A stretch of 64,000 bases of DNA, from the NCBI GenBank assembly GCA_036320915.1, contig JAXBDG010000002.1:682001-746000 (forward strand). The letters are read 5' to 3'. This stretch comes from Linnemannia elongata. Lineage: Eukaryota; Mortierellomycota; Mortierellomycetes; Mortierellales; Mortierellaceae. Positions 36,053 to 46,088 of this stretch are shown here, piece after piece (within the stretch, counting starts at the first letter, position 1; the number at the start of each line of letters is the position of its first letter). Made by a program: the position numbers and the translations under genes. The notes beneath the pieces were generated by a model. That model did not search any database. It was not told the DNA's origin and saw only the letters and a program-made list of their open reading frames with translations.

Positions 36053-36236
36053 CTGATATAGGATAAGGTAGGATAGGAAAAAAACCATCGAGCTTACTTG
36101 TTACACTCTTGACCCATCCTTTGCTGATCTCTTTTTCCCGCAGTTCCCGGTTAGTATTAAACTTATATCCAGTCTTGTTGCACTTGAACAATATGCAGTT
36201 GTTAATAGTTGATGTTGTGCTGATTGTAAAGCTAGA

Positions 36237-39200
36237 ATGTCAAGCACCGAGCCTATTCCTGTTGAGGACTGTCCTCCAAAATCTAAAGAGTCAAGGGTTA
36301 TGTACAGTACTTACTGGCAAAAGTTGCAGACCGGTCGAATGTTGCTGGGAATTCCCTTGCCCAATATCAAAACAAATGCCAACGTTGAGGTCATCTATGA
36401 GCCCCCGCCACCCAAGGAGAGGATATATGAGGCCAGACTCGCAGCCCTCAGGACTATTCCATCAAGAAACATTGCTTTGCAAGCCAACTCCATGTTAGGT
36501 ATGAAGCGCATAAACAATATCGTTTTCATTTGCCTTTGCATCATTTTTTGGATTGAACTATTCGACAACCCCCCCTCCCATTTTTTTTTGGTATATAACT
36601 CTGTGCTAACTTTAGTAATCCTTTTTTTATAGTTGAAGCTGAAGGGGCTTGGGGAATTCGTATCGAAGGCATAGGCGATTTTACATCCGCAGCTGTCAAG
36701 ATCTTACTAGGTGCGGTGGACACGAACATTTTCATCGTCAAGGCCAGAGAGATACTGAATTGGATCGATGTAAATTCCGACCGTGAGTTCGCCGATTGGT
36801 TCCGTACCCTTCTTTACACTACCCCGGGCATCATGATGTGGAAATTCAATCCAACGTCTGGCGCGTCGCTAGGCATTTCAAACACCTTTGACCTCATGAA
36901 AGAGATTTACATTGACGATGAGATTGTGCGTACAGTCATGGAGCTCTTTTCCATGTCATATGGTGCAAACGATCGATATCTCTTCATTCCTCCCCTTCAA
37001 ATCATTCTCTGGGGTCAAAATATCCTTTGGGAATGGAAGAAGGACCTAGTCAAGAGTGGGCGACTTGAAAAGGCATTCGCGATTGTTCATATGCCGGATC
37101 ACTGGGGTGCTCTTGAAGTCGATTTTGAGCGGCGCAAGATCTCATTCGGGGATTCTCTCTCGTGTTCTATCCCTGAAGTGACCATCAACAACGTTCGCAA
37201 TTGGATAAAATGCTGCGGCATTGACATTGGTCGGTGGGACTGCGACACTGGACACTTTGCCGTTCCTCAACAACCTCCTGGAAGCGGATCGTGCGCTGTT
37301 AATGCCATTAATGCAGTGGAGAGGAGCGTGAATCCAAGGACGGCAATTTGGACCCATACAAAGTCTGCGCAACATCGATTAAGGCTTCTTAAGCTGGTAA
37401 CTGGCTATAGCAAGGTAAATATTGTTACAAAACATCAAGCTTCATTACTATGTATGAAAATATCTTTCTTTACAACCTAACAACCGCTGTTAACATGTAG
37501 ATCGAACCTCAAGGTCATTGCAATGTTGCTACAAAAAGTGATCGGAACCGAGAGGTAAAGATACTTGATCACAGAGCCGTATCGGGAATGAAGGCTGCTA
37601 TGGGGAAGGTTAGTGAGGAGATTGGTAAGGAGGAGATTGCCGAGGTGGAGATTTCTGAGGTGGAGATTTCTGAGGAGGAGATATCTGAGGAGGAGATTGC
37701 CGAGGTGGAGATTTCTGAGGAGGAGATTTCTGAGGAGGAGATTGCCGAGGTGGAGATTTCTGAGGTGGAGATTTCTGAGGAGGAGATTTCTGAGGAGGAG
37801 ATTGTCGAGGTAGAGATTTCTGAGGTGGAGATTGCTGATGAGGAGATTGCCGAGGAGGAGATTTCTGAGGTTGGGATTCCTCAGGTGGAGATTTCTGAGG
37901 TGGAGATCACAGGAGGGGAAGTTGCTGAGGACAATGCTGGTGGTGAAACTAGCGTGGTGGACAAGCCTGATGAGACGAATAACGGATCGATGTGGATACC
38001 TCAGCTTGGCCAACAATTTGAAAGTCTGGAGATCTTTGAAGATCTGGTCCATCCTTGGGCACACCGACAAGGATTTCAGTTGCGACGAATGCAGTCTAGA
38101 CTTGAAGAACAACATGGCCAATGTCCCCGAGGTAAATAATGAAACTGCTAGTTGTACGTGCTCCTCCTTGAATACAATTTCCGTCTAACCCATGTATTTT
38201 GTTTATGAATAGTAATTTTTGGTTGCTCTTACGCCGGCAAACACGAATCGCGGAAAAACGTGGATCCAGAAAAGCATCGCAACAAGATTTCCAAGCGCAC
38301 CAACTGTCCTTGCCGTATTGTTCTTCGATCTCCAAAAATGATATCTCCGTACTGGCACATCACCACCGCTGTCACAGCTCACAGCGGTCACGGGTTCGAG
38401 CAAGGCACCATGGAATTCAACCGACGCGACAGACAGCTTACCGACAAAATGCTGGAGCAGATTTCTTCTCTGGCAGGCAGATTCAACGCAAAGCAAATTA
38501 TCTACTTGCTGAATCAAGAGTGGCCTGACAAGGTGTTCGATCTTCGAACGGTCACTAACGCCATCCAAAAGGCGAGGAACAATGTGTACTCTGATGGCTC
38601 CGAGGCTGCAGAGTTATACAAGCTTCTACAAGACAAGGCGCGCAAGGACAAGGAATGGTACTTTGCAACAGAACTTGATGCCGAAGGACGCCTTCAACGA
38701 ATATTCTGGATGAGTCCTTCTCAGAGATCCCTCTACCGACGTTATCGGGATGTGGTCCTCAGCGATAATACCTTCAAGACGAACCGGTTTGGTATGCCCT
38801 TCAATGCTATCGTTATCGTCGACAACAGTGGAAAAAATCGCCTGGTTGGATGTTCATTGGTCTCCGGAGAGCACACAAAGGACTATGAGTGGATTCTTCG
38901 ACAGTTGTTGATGGCAAACGACAATCTTGCTCCGCATACTATTATTGTCGATAACGATCACGCAATGGAAGCTGCCTGCGCCAGCGTCATTGGACGCACG
39001 GTTCTCTTGAACTGCATCTGGCATCTTGGTCATCAAAATCTAGGTAGAAATCTTCGTGGCGCGCTCGGCAAGGACTGGCAGGCTTTTATTTCCACTTTTT
39101 GGACTACACGAAATGCTCTCACAGTTGTCGATTTCGAGAATAGATGGTCGCAGCACGTTAAAGTCTTTGGCGTTGACAAACCAGACGTTGAGGCTTACTT

Positions 39201-40046
39201 GGAGTGGATCTTTAAGCGTCGCGAGCACTGGGCGTGGCCGTGGGTTGGTACAAGATTCACCGCTGGAATTCAAGCAACACAAAGGGTGGAGAGTGTAAAC
39301 GCAATCATCAAGCGAGCCGTTAACAGCAAGACCTCCCTTCCAGTCCTATTCGAGTCTACTGAAAAGATGCTATCGGATGAGGCCAGGACGTCGCGGTATC
39401 TACACTACAGGATGGATATGACAGCTGATCCTTCACTGACCCAATTCACCAAGAAGATGTTTGCTGATATTATTGATGTGAACAGTCGCTTTCTTGGCAT
39501 CGCAGCAAAAGGCCAGATGATGATGGAGATGATGCGATCCATCTATTATCAATCCGAATTGCACCAAGCTACCAAGGTCGAAAGAGCTGCCGAGTGCAAT
39601 GAAGATCAGCCAAACGAGGCTGGCGATGATGACAAGGTAAGCATATAATAAAATCGTGAGATGATGAAAAATACTAAAGCCCCCCCAAAAAAATGGTCAA
39701 GGCATTAATGATTGATATTGCCTTCGTCTGTAGTTTGAAAAGGCGTCCAAGGATGAAGGCCTACCAACCGAGCGCAGTGGGGAGCAATTAAACGAGGCAG
39801 GCGATGTTGAGGAGGTAAGCTTATTTAAAAAAAAAGATCGTTTGTTGATGAAAGTTGCTAAGCCCCCAAAAAAAAATGAATAAGGCGCTGAAGATCGCTC
39901 TTGCCTTCGTCTGTAGTTTAAAAGAGCATCCAAGGGAGAAGGCCTACCAACCGAGCGCAATGGGGAACAATTAAACGAGGCAGGCGATGTTGAGGAGGTA
40001 AGTTTATAAAAAAAAAAGATCGTCAGTTGATGAAAGTTGCCAAGCC

Positions 40047-40079
<33 letters not shown>

Positions 40080-41062
40080 TCAAGGCATTAATGATTGCTA
40101 TTGCCTTCGTCTGTAGTTTGAAAAGGCGTCCAAGGAAGAAAGCTCACCAACCAAGCGCAGTGGGGAGCAATTAAACGAGGCAGGCGATGTGGAGGAGGTA
40201 AGCTTATAAAAAAAAAGATCGTTAGTTGATGAAAGTTGCTAAGCCAAAAAAAAAAAAAAAAAAAGACTAGGGCATTAATGATTGCTATTACCTTCGCATG
40301 TAGATTGAGAAGGCATCCAGGGATGACCGTCTGAAAACCTCGCTCAAGTCCTTGATGGCAACTGTCACTTGCGACCGGATTAAGTGCGTGTTTGATGTGA
40401 CATACCGCCTAGACGTTGATCAAAAGACACGACAGCATGTTATCCTGCTGAACGACGACTCGTATCTTTGTACTTGTCTTCTGCTCCAAAACAATGGACT
40501 TGTGTGTCGGCACTTTTTCCACCTCATGCAAGTCGATAGTCGATGCAAGTATCATCTCAAACTTATTCCCAGACGGTGGTTCAAGGAAGAGCTGCAGGAT
40601 TCAATTGACCTTGAAGAGTCGATGGGGCCTTTCCTGCGCACCAAGACGCAGAAGGCATATGTCGGCTTGGAGGACGCAACTGTCAACCCTGCCGCCACGT
40701 ACATGGTCGATATTCAAAAGATTTTTCCATTGGCGCCCTCCCTCTCGCGAGATGATCAAAGCCAGCTTTCAAAAAAGCGCCGCTATGGCGAGATATCGGG
40801 TCTGATGAAGGATATTATTACGGTGGTAGACTCAAATCCGGACGTGTTCGATATGGTCAAGGAGAGTCTCGATCAAGTCATTGTGAAAGGTAGAGGAGTT
40901 GAAGGAATGAGGGATCCAGTTCACGTAAAGACGAAAGGCAGACCCAAAACGTCGCGGATAAGGAGTGTAACCGAGGTCAAGAAGCACTCGACAAAATGTG
41001 GAGTATGCAATGGAGAAGGTCACAATGCAAGAAAACATCGTCGCTCTCAGTTTGACCCATAG
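36237..41062 (+). CDS. Ulp1-like protease / FAR1 / MULE transposase / SWIM fusion protein
   Basis: Predicted transposase with a fused cysteine protease. Exons 36237-36498, 36633-37414, 37501-38131, 38213-39636, 39734-39814, 39917-39997, 40117-40197 and 40304-41062 give 1,366 aa in one frame. The Ulp1/C48-like domain (about 100-345) has H244-W, D261 (17 residues on, as in SENP proteases), Q301 and C308 in PQQPPGSGSC. Residues about 385-490 are an acidic (E-[VE]-E-I-[SA]) repeat. A FAR1-like zinc domain (about 515-600) precedes the MULE core with D743 (LSDNTF), D805 or D807 (VDNDH), a CIWHLGH motif and E918 (RVESVN). Three duplicated 27-codon exons follow, then a SWIM finger (CTC...CRH) and a C-x2-C-x4-H-x4-H knuckle. 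Ulp1 plus MULE is known in plant elements; single-protein fusion here needs cDNA. Two separate genes is the alternative. Confidence 0.82.
36559..36572 (+). repeat. 14-bp internal copy of the terminal repeat core
   Basis: CTATTCGACAACCC inside intron 1 of the transposase gene is identical to part of the left terminal repeat (33886-33899). It may be a transposase-binding site or the scar of a nested end. Confidence 0.7.
37626..37915 (+). repeat. 15-bp minisatellite coding an acidic pentapeptide repeat
   Basis: About 19-20 units of GAGGTGGAGATTTCT or close variants encode [E][VE][EI]-type pentapeptides (EVEIS, EEEIS, EEEIA) in exon 3 of the transposase. It forms the linker between the protease part and the FAR1 part; the unit length keeps the frame whatever the copy number. 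Confidence 0.9.
39637..40303 (+). repeat. Tandem exon-intron duplication (three 81-nt exons)
   Basis: Exons 39734-39814, 39917-39997 and 40117-40197 are close copies (FEKASKDE...EAGDVEE), each 81 nt and phase 0 at both ends. The flanking introns also match (GTAAG..., GATCGT...GATGAAAGTTGC, ATTGCCTTCGTCTGTAG), with variable A runs. Period is about 183-200 bp. The tail of exon 4 and the head of exon 8 are diverged halves of the same unit. Confidence 0.9.
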
Positions 41063-41250
41063 AACGACCTGGATTAAACAAAGACGCAACATTTATGCAC
41101 AAAAAATACAAGGTGATATTAGTCCAGGTAAAACGGTTGAGCCTCAGGCCTTCTGTTATACGGCAACCCGGTTGGAAAATGAGAATAGATTGGGGGGTTG
41201 TCAAATAAGCCATGAAACTTTCCTAATAAGGAAAGGGTTGTCAAATAAAA

Positions 41251-41282
41251 TGAGCAACCCGGGTTGCCAAATAGATTAACCC
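41251..41282 (-). repeat. Right terminal inverted repeat of the MULE
   Basis: Reverse complement begins GGGTTAATCTATT and contains CAACCCGGGTTG, matching the left end with two mismatches. Further CAACCCGG and GGGTTGTCAAATAA words lie just inside (about 41160-41250). Confidence 0.9.
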
Positions 41283-41289
41283 TTCGCAA
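41283..41289. repeat. Probable target-site duplication, right
   Basis: TTCGCAA directly after the right terminal repeat, matching 33871-33877. Confidence 0.6.
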
Positions 41290-41599
41290 AAAATTGCACG
41301 CGATCCATCCGTCCGTCGTGGTCTTCTGGCGTTTTTTTTACTCCTGTAAAGCAACCAAAATCCCATGCCAGAGTCCATTCTTATTTCCTCCATCTTTTTG
41401 CAAAATGAGATCATAAACCCAAGGCATAAAGAGAGAAGAGTTACAAGAACTGGCATAAATACCATCTGCTCAACCTCCAAAAAAAAAAAAAAAAAAAAAA
41501 AAGCCAATTCCTTTGCACTGTCTCTCGTTCAGAATCAGGGGTTCTGAACACTCCCGTTGACAGAACAGAAAGAACTGAGAAGCAAAAATGAACGATCAT
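41290..41599. other. Spacer between MULE and right tRNA-Ala
   Basis: 310 bp with a 23-bp A run near 41480-41502. No gene seen. Together with 33836-33877 it is the original spacer, about 350 bp, between the two tRNA genes before insertion. Confidence 0.6.
41584..41588 (-). terminator. Pol III T5 terminator of right tRNA-Ala
   Basis: Five A on the + strand (TTTTT on the transcribed strand) 11 nt beyond the 3' end of the minus-strand tRNA, followed by GCTTCTC as at the left copy. Confidence 0.75.
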
Positions 41600-41671
41600 T
41601 GGAGCAGTAGGGGATTGAACCCTAGGCCTCTCGCATGCAAAGCGAGCGCTCTACCACTGAGCTACAACCCC
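41600..41671 (-). tRNA. tRNA-Ala (anticodon TGC), right copy
   Basis: Exact reverse complement of the 72-nt tRNA at 33764-33835, including the G3-T70 pair and the one acceptor mismatch. The two genes point towards each other with the transposon between them. Confidence 0.95.
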
Positions 41672-41852
41672 GAAATCGCCATGAAGAACCAATTTTTTTT
41701 ATCGGTATGTGAACCTTACTGCACTCCATTCAACCTTCATATTATAAAAGTATGAAGTTTCAATTTTCAGAGGTTAACTCGTCTAAAGGAAATATGTGAT
41801 TGATCGTAGGCTCAAGGATGAGTGCAAAATCAAATGATTCATCAAGCAAATA

Positions 41853-41859
41853 GCGACCT

Positions 41860-41900
<41 letters not shown>

Positions 41901-41925
41901 GTGTGTTCAATCCACACAGGTCGCA
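41853..41925 (+). tRNA. tRNA-Phe (anticodon GAA)
   Basis: A 73-nt intronless cloverleaf with a perfect acceptor stem (GCGACCT/AGGTCGC, discriminator A), D arm GCTC/GAGC, anticodon arm TCAGA-CTGAAGA-TCTGA (GAA) and T arm GTGTG/CACAC. It lies 181 bp from the right tRNA-Ala. A T4 stretch at 41930-41933 can serve as the Pol III terminator. Confidence 0.96.
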
Positions 41926-41929
41926 TTTC

Positions 41930-41933
41930 TTTT
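41930..41933 (+). terminator. Pol III T4 terminator of tRNA-Phe
   Basis: TTTT 5 nt after the tRNA 3' end, preceded by TTTC. A longer T run at 41957-41975 could act as back-up. Confidence 0.6.
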
Positions 41934-42404
41934 GTCCCTCTGGCCGTGAAGGGCTGTGTTTTTTTTTTTTTTTTTGAGCGAGAGAGGGGAGCTGCTTCGC
42001 AATCACTGCAGTGAAGTTGATAGCTACGCTCGCTCGTTTTTTTCGCACTCGCCATGTATTTTTAACCCTGTTTTCGTACTTGCACCCACGTTCTGGCTGT
42101 GCCGCGTTTTTTTTTTTTTTTTTTTTTTTTTATCCATTTCGAAGCTATGGAATGGATACGTTCTTGGATATCTAAAGGAGAGTTTAAATGGGCTTAGCTG
42201 TCAATTGCGAAACTTTTTCCATTTGGGTTATTTTTGCCTCACCTCCTCATTTTTGTATTTAGAACGTTTTAACCCATTCTCCATTCTGCATGCGTCTCGT
42301 CGTTTTCTTCCTCTGTTCCGAGGAAGACCATGTACGATACACGCATAGAAGAACCTAGTTCGAACGTGATATTTATCCTGCTGCAACAACCACTTTAGCA
42401 GCCA

Positions 42405-42443
<39 letters not shown>

Positions 42444-45400
42444 TTTTCTTGATCGATTGGTTTCTGCTTTGCTTCCTCTCTCACACTCACTCACACACAC
42501 TCTCTCTAGTCTTCGTTACAGTGCTTGCATTGTTATTTTACTTTGATAGAAAGACAGCATTGAGCAGCATGGGTTGAAGGAGAGGGCGAACAGAACAATG
42601 ACAACCCAAAAAAAAAAAAAAAAAACAAGGGGGGGTCAGAGTAACAAGAGTCCTGGCTCATTCGTCACCATTGCTTTTATTGTTTTTTTTTGTCTTTTCA
42701 CAAAGGGCGCAGTCTCCTGAGCAAAACAGGAACCAAAGAAAAAAAAAAGAGGGGGGGGAGGAGGGGGAGGAAGACGAAGGACGGAATAAGAAAGATGGAA
42801 AAGAGAAACCAAGAAAAAAAAACAGGGGAGGAACACTTTCTACTCTCATTCAAAAGTCCCCGTTGTTGGATGTTCCTGTGTTGTCATCGTTGCGTTAGGG
42901 TTTTTCTTTTTTTTTTTTGTTGATGTTGTTTAGCATTGTATGGGGTGTATTCGCCGAGGGTCTGTTCCTGCCTTGTGCTGTCGTGGCACGAACGTTTCAA
43001 AAGGAGCACTTGTATGTCAGTGTGCAGCCCCGTTAGAAAGAAACGGAGGAGGGGGAAACGAACGTTAGTCGGACGCTGACAAAGCCGCCTGGAGGCAGCG
43101 CAATTGAGGCGGCAGTAGATGCTAGGAATTACTACGGCACTATTGAATGTATTCAGGTAAACTGTCAATGCGAGTGCGTGGGAAGTTTAAGTGGAGGAGG
43201 TGGTATGAAGTATGGCTAAGAGAGAGAGTGACAGAGAGTGACAGAGAGACACAGAGTGACAGAGAGAGACAGAGAGAGAGTGAGGTTTGTTTCTTGCATA
43301 GTTTTTGTTTGTTTACGTTTTTTATTTTTGTTGACAAAGAGAGAGAAGAGATGGATGGAGGGATGAGGGTCTAGGCAAGGGTTGGGCGAAAGGGGGTTGG
43401 GTCTCTCCTTCCCTCTGTCATTGCTCTCGTCAAGAGATGTGGAGAAAGAAAGAAAAAGGTTCAACAATCGCGAGCGGAGATTTAGGGTTTTTTGTGTTTT
43501 TCATCGGGCGGACACACAGAGAGAGCACGATGGTGGATTGTGTTGGGTGAGTCGTATAGGGTTGTCGATCATCCCCTTCTTTTTTTCTTTTTCTTTTTTT
43601 TTTTTTCCTCACTCACCCTATTCCTGTCTTCTCCGCACAGTCTGACCATTTTTTTTTCCCCCGCCAAACTTTCTCCTTTGGTTGATGGTAACAAACAAAG
43701 GACAAGAGCAGAAGCAAAGAAACAAGATGGTGCAACCACAGCGAGAACAATGTTTCGTCCGTATAAGTCTACTTCTGCCCAGGCTGTTCTTTTTTACTTC
43801 TTCTTCTTCTAGACCTTTTCTCGTTACTGTTTACGAGGAAGAGAAAAACAACGAAAGGCACTTTGAGAACCATCCCAAACTCCAAAATGACAAAGAAAAG
43901 GAGAATGGCTTGAGAGTGAAGAAAGAGCCCTGAAAGTCTCATTGAACAGTTATGATTGACTCGATAAAAAAACACAAATGTCCACCATACCTGCGGAAAC
44001 AAGAAGGATTAGGAAAGGAGTCAGGGGGTCAATTGGCGAGTAACACGAGTAAACGGCGGGCTACGCTTAGCGGCGAGGGTGCGCAGGATGTTAAAAAAAG
44101 ATATCATCCAACAACAACAACAACAACAGAGTAGTAACGACGAGTAACAAAAGAAGGAGAAGGCGATGGCTGATGGCTGAGAGTCGTGTCAAAGTTCAGG
44201 GACGGTCGCAAATGGTGTGAACTTGTTCGTTCTGCGCCATCCTAGCCAACTAGCCTCTTTCTGCGTGCTCATTCCCCCTTCTTGCTATCGTCTACTGCTT
44301 TCTCCACCCCTTCTTGTTGTGCTCTTTACAGGACAAACAAAAAACGATGCATACATACGATCGTCGATGATGTCGAATAAGGATTGCAACAATGGCACAA
44401 ACAAAAGAGAAAAGCCGATCAGGGGGTTGAAGTAGAAGAGATATGTTCGACTGCTGCTGTTGCAAAAAAAGAAAAAAAAAAAGAGAGGGAAAAGAAGAGG
44501 TCATTCCCGAAGGAGAAGAGGAAGAAGAGAAAGAAGGGGACGGAAGGGAGTAATAGGGGCAGATGTTGTGTGCGTAAGAGGACTCTCCTCCTTCAGAGGA
44601 TTCAGGAGAAGGGGAGGAGGCACAAATCCTCGGTCCGAAGAAGTGCCCCGCCTGGTCATTCGCACTCTGCTTACGAACCATGTCTCAATATCTGGTTTTA
44701 CTCACTTTGCAGAGCCATGTCAATTGTTTCTGAGTAATGCACTGTCCGTTACCATTGAAGGCGAATGCACGTCTTGTACTTGTTTGTTGTTCTTGTTGTT
44801 GTTGTTGTTGCTGTTCAGTACCGTACCCTTTTGTATGTGATGTCTGTTCGACCACGCTTTACAACAGCGCAGAAACATCCGTCGCATAAATACCTTTTCT
44901 TTTTTCTTCTTATTCCCTGCTTCTTCCTCCTCATTCACCTTTGCTTTGTTCTCCATTGCTTCTCATTCACTCATCATCAACAACAGCAACAATAACAGCG
45001 CGTCTCCTTTTCCTCTTTTTTCGTCATCATACCTCGCAAACACGACCACTTCTGATACTACTACTATACGACTACTGCTGCCTGTTACTGCTAAAAAAAC
45101 CCTTTCCTCATTCTCTTTTGTCCAGCCCCTGTTCCTGACTGTCCCCTCTTTCTCCCTTTGTCTCCCTTTGTCCGACCCCTCGGGCTACTTCTTCGTCTTC
45201 CTCTCGTTCAAAAAAGCAACCAAAAGAAACTCTCTTTCTATCTCCACCGTCATACCCATACAACCTCCAGGACAAACATACAAAAGAACAAGTACGTCCT
45301 TGCCTTGCCTCGTTGAACCAATAGACTTTTTTTCTTCTTCTTCTCCGTCTCTTTAACTTTCAGTGTGCGTGTTTGCCTTTGCCCCTATCCAGCATCCAAC

Positions 45401-46088
45401 ATCCAACCCCCCCTCGCTTTTCCTCTTCGTGTCCCTTTTACTGCCCTAAAGGAAGAAGTTACATCGTTCGCCTCCAGTCGCACTTTTTTCCCTCCTTTTT
45501 TTTTTTTTTTTTTGTTCCTCGCCGTGGAAAAGAAAGAAAAAAAAAAAAAAAAAACTAAAAACGTTGCCACCTCTCCTCCTTCTCTTTCTCCCCCAACCCC
45601 GAGTAGAGAGAGTATCGAACGAACATAGCACCACCAACAATAGCTTCCTACAAACAAACGAGTTACGAACAACCAACGAGACAACACCAGCACTTAAAAG
45701 GAAGAAATCTCCTCTCTCCCCCACCTTTTTTTTTTTTTTTTTCTTCTTTTTCTTCTACTTTTCCTTGTTTGTTTGCCCCTCTTCATCCCCATCCTCATCC
45801 CTCGTCTTTCTTCTTCGTCTTCTCTTCCATATACCTCCTCCTCTAATCCCCTCAACCCCCCCTCCTCCTCTTTCGCTCATTTTATCTCTCTATCTCCCTC
45901 ACTTACTCTCTCTCCCTCCCTGCTTCTCAACTCAGCTCAATTTTCACGTCAACCTACTCACCCCTACTCTCTCAATTTGCCTCCTTCTTGAATTCTTTTC
46001 ACGTACTTACTTTTTCTTGTCCTCTTCCCTTTTATCCTCTCCTTTCTTCTTCTTCTTCTTCTTCTTCTCTTTTTCGTTTTCTAAAGAA
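41934..46088. other. 4.2 kb without a convincing gene
   Basis: Contains many T or A runs (42109-42131, 42409-42436, 42607-42624), GAGAGACAGAGTGACA-type microsatellites (43215-43285) and long C/T-rich DNA from about 44880 to 46088. The C/T-rich part is likely the 5' leader of the bHLH gene. Open frames here are Ser/Phe/Leu or Lys/Arg/Glu low complexity, as expected for such composition. Confidence 0.55.

Larger units (their letters stand above)
33878..41282. mobile_element. Mutator-like (MULE) DNA transposon, 7.4 kb, apparently intact
   Basis: Class II element bounded by inverted repeats beginning GGGTTAATCTATT and by a 7-bp direct repeat. It carries two divergent genes: a rightward Ulp1-protease/MULE-transposase fusion (36237-41062) and a leftward zinc-finger/coiled-coil-like protein (34290-35369). 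The intervening promoter region contains 93-106 bp tandem repeats. No stop codons or frameshifts break the transposase, catalytic residues are present and the inverted repeats are nearly identical, so it may be autonomous and young. It sits between two convergent, identical tRNA-Ala genes, its left end 42 bp after one of them. The superfamily is assigned from the FAR1/MULE/SWIM architecture. Confidence 0.88.

Noticed and set aside
37477..38121. Minus-strand 214-codon frame resembling a pentapeptide-repeat protein
   Set aside because: It mirrors the 15-bp acidic minisatellite of the transposase; the sense frame joins in phase on both sides to conserved domains.
41842..42048. Minus-strand frame reading CDLCGLNTRPSDLQSDALPTEL
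   Set aside because: It is the antisense of the tRNA-Phe gene, a well-known source of spurious protein predictions.
45564..46088. In-frame upstream extension of the bHLH protein
   Set aside because: It translates T- and C-rich leader; ATG 46089 starts normal coding sequence.
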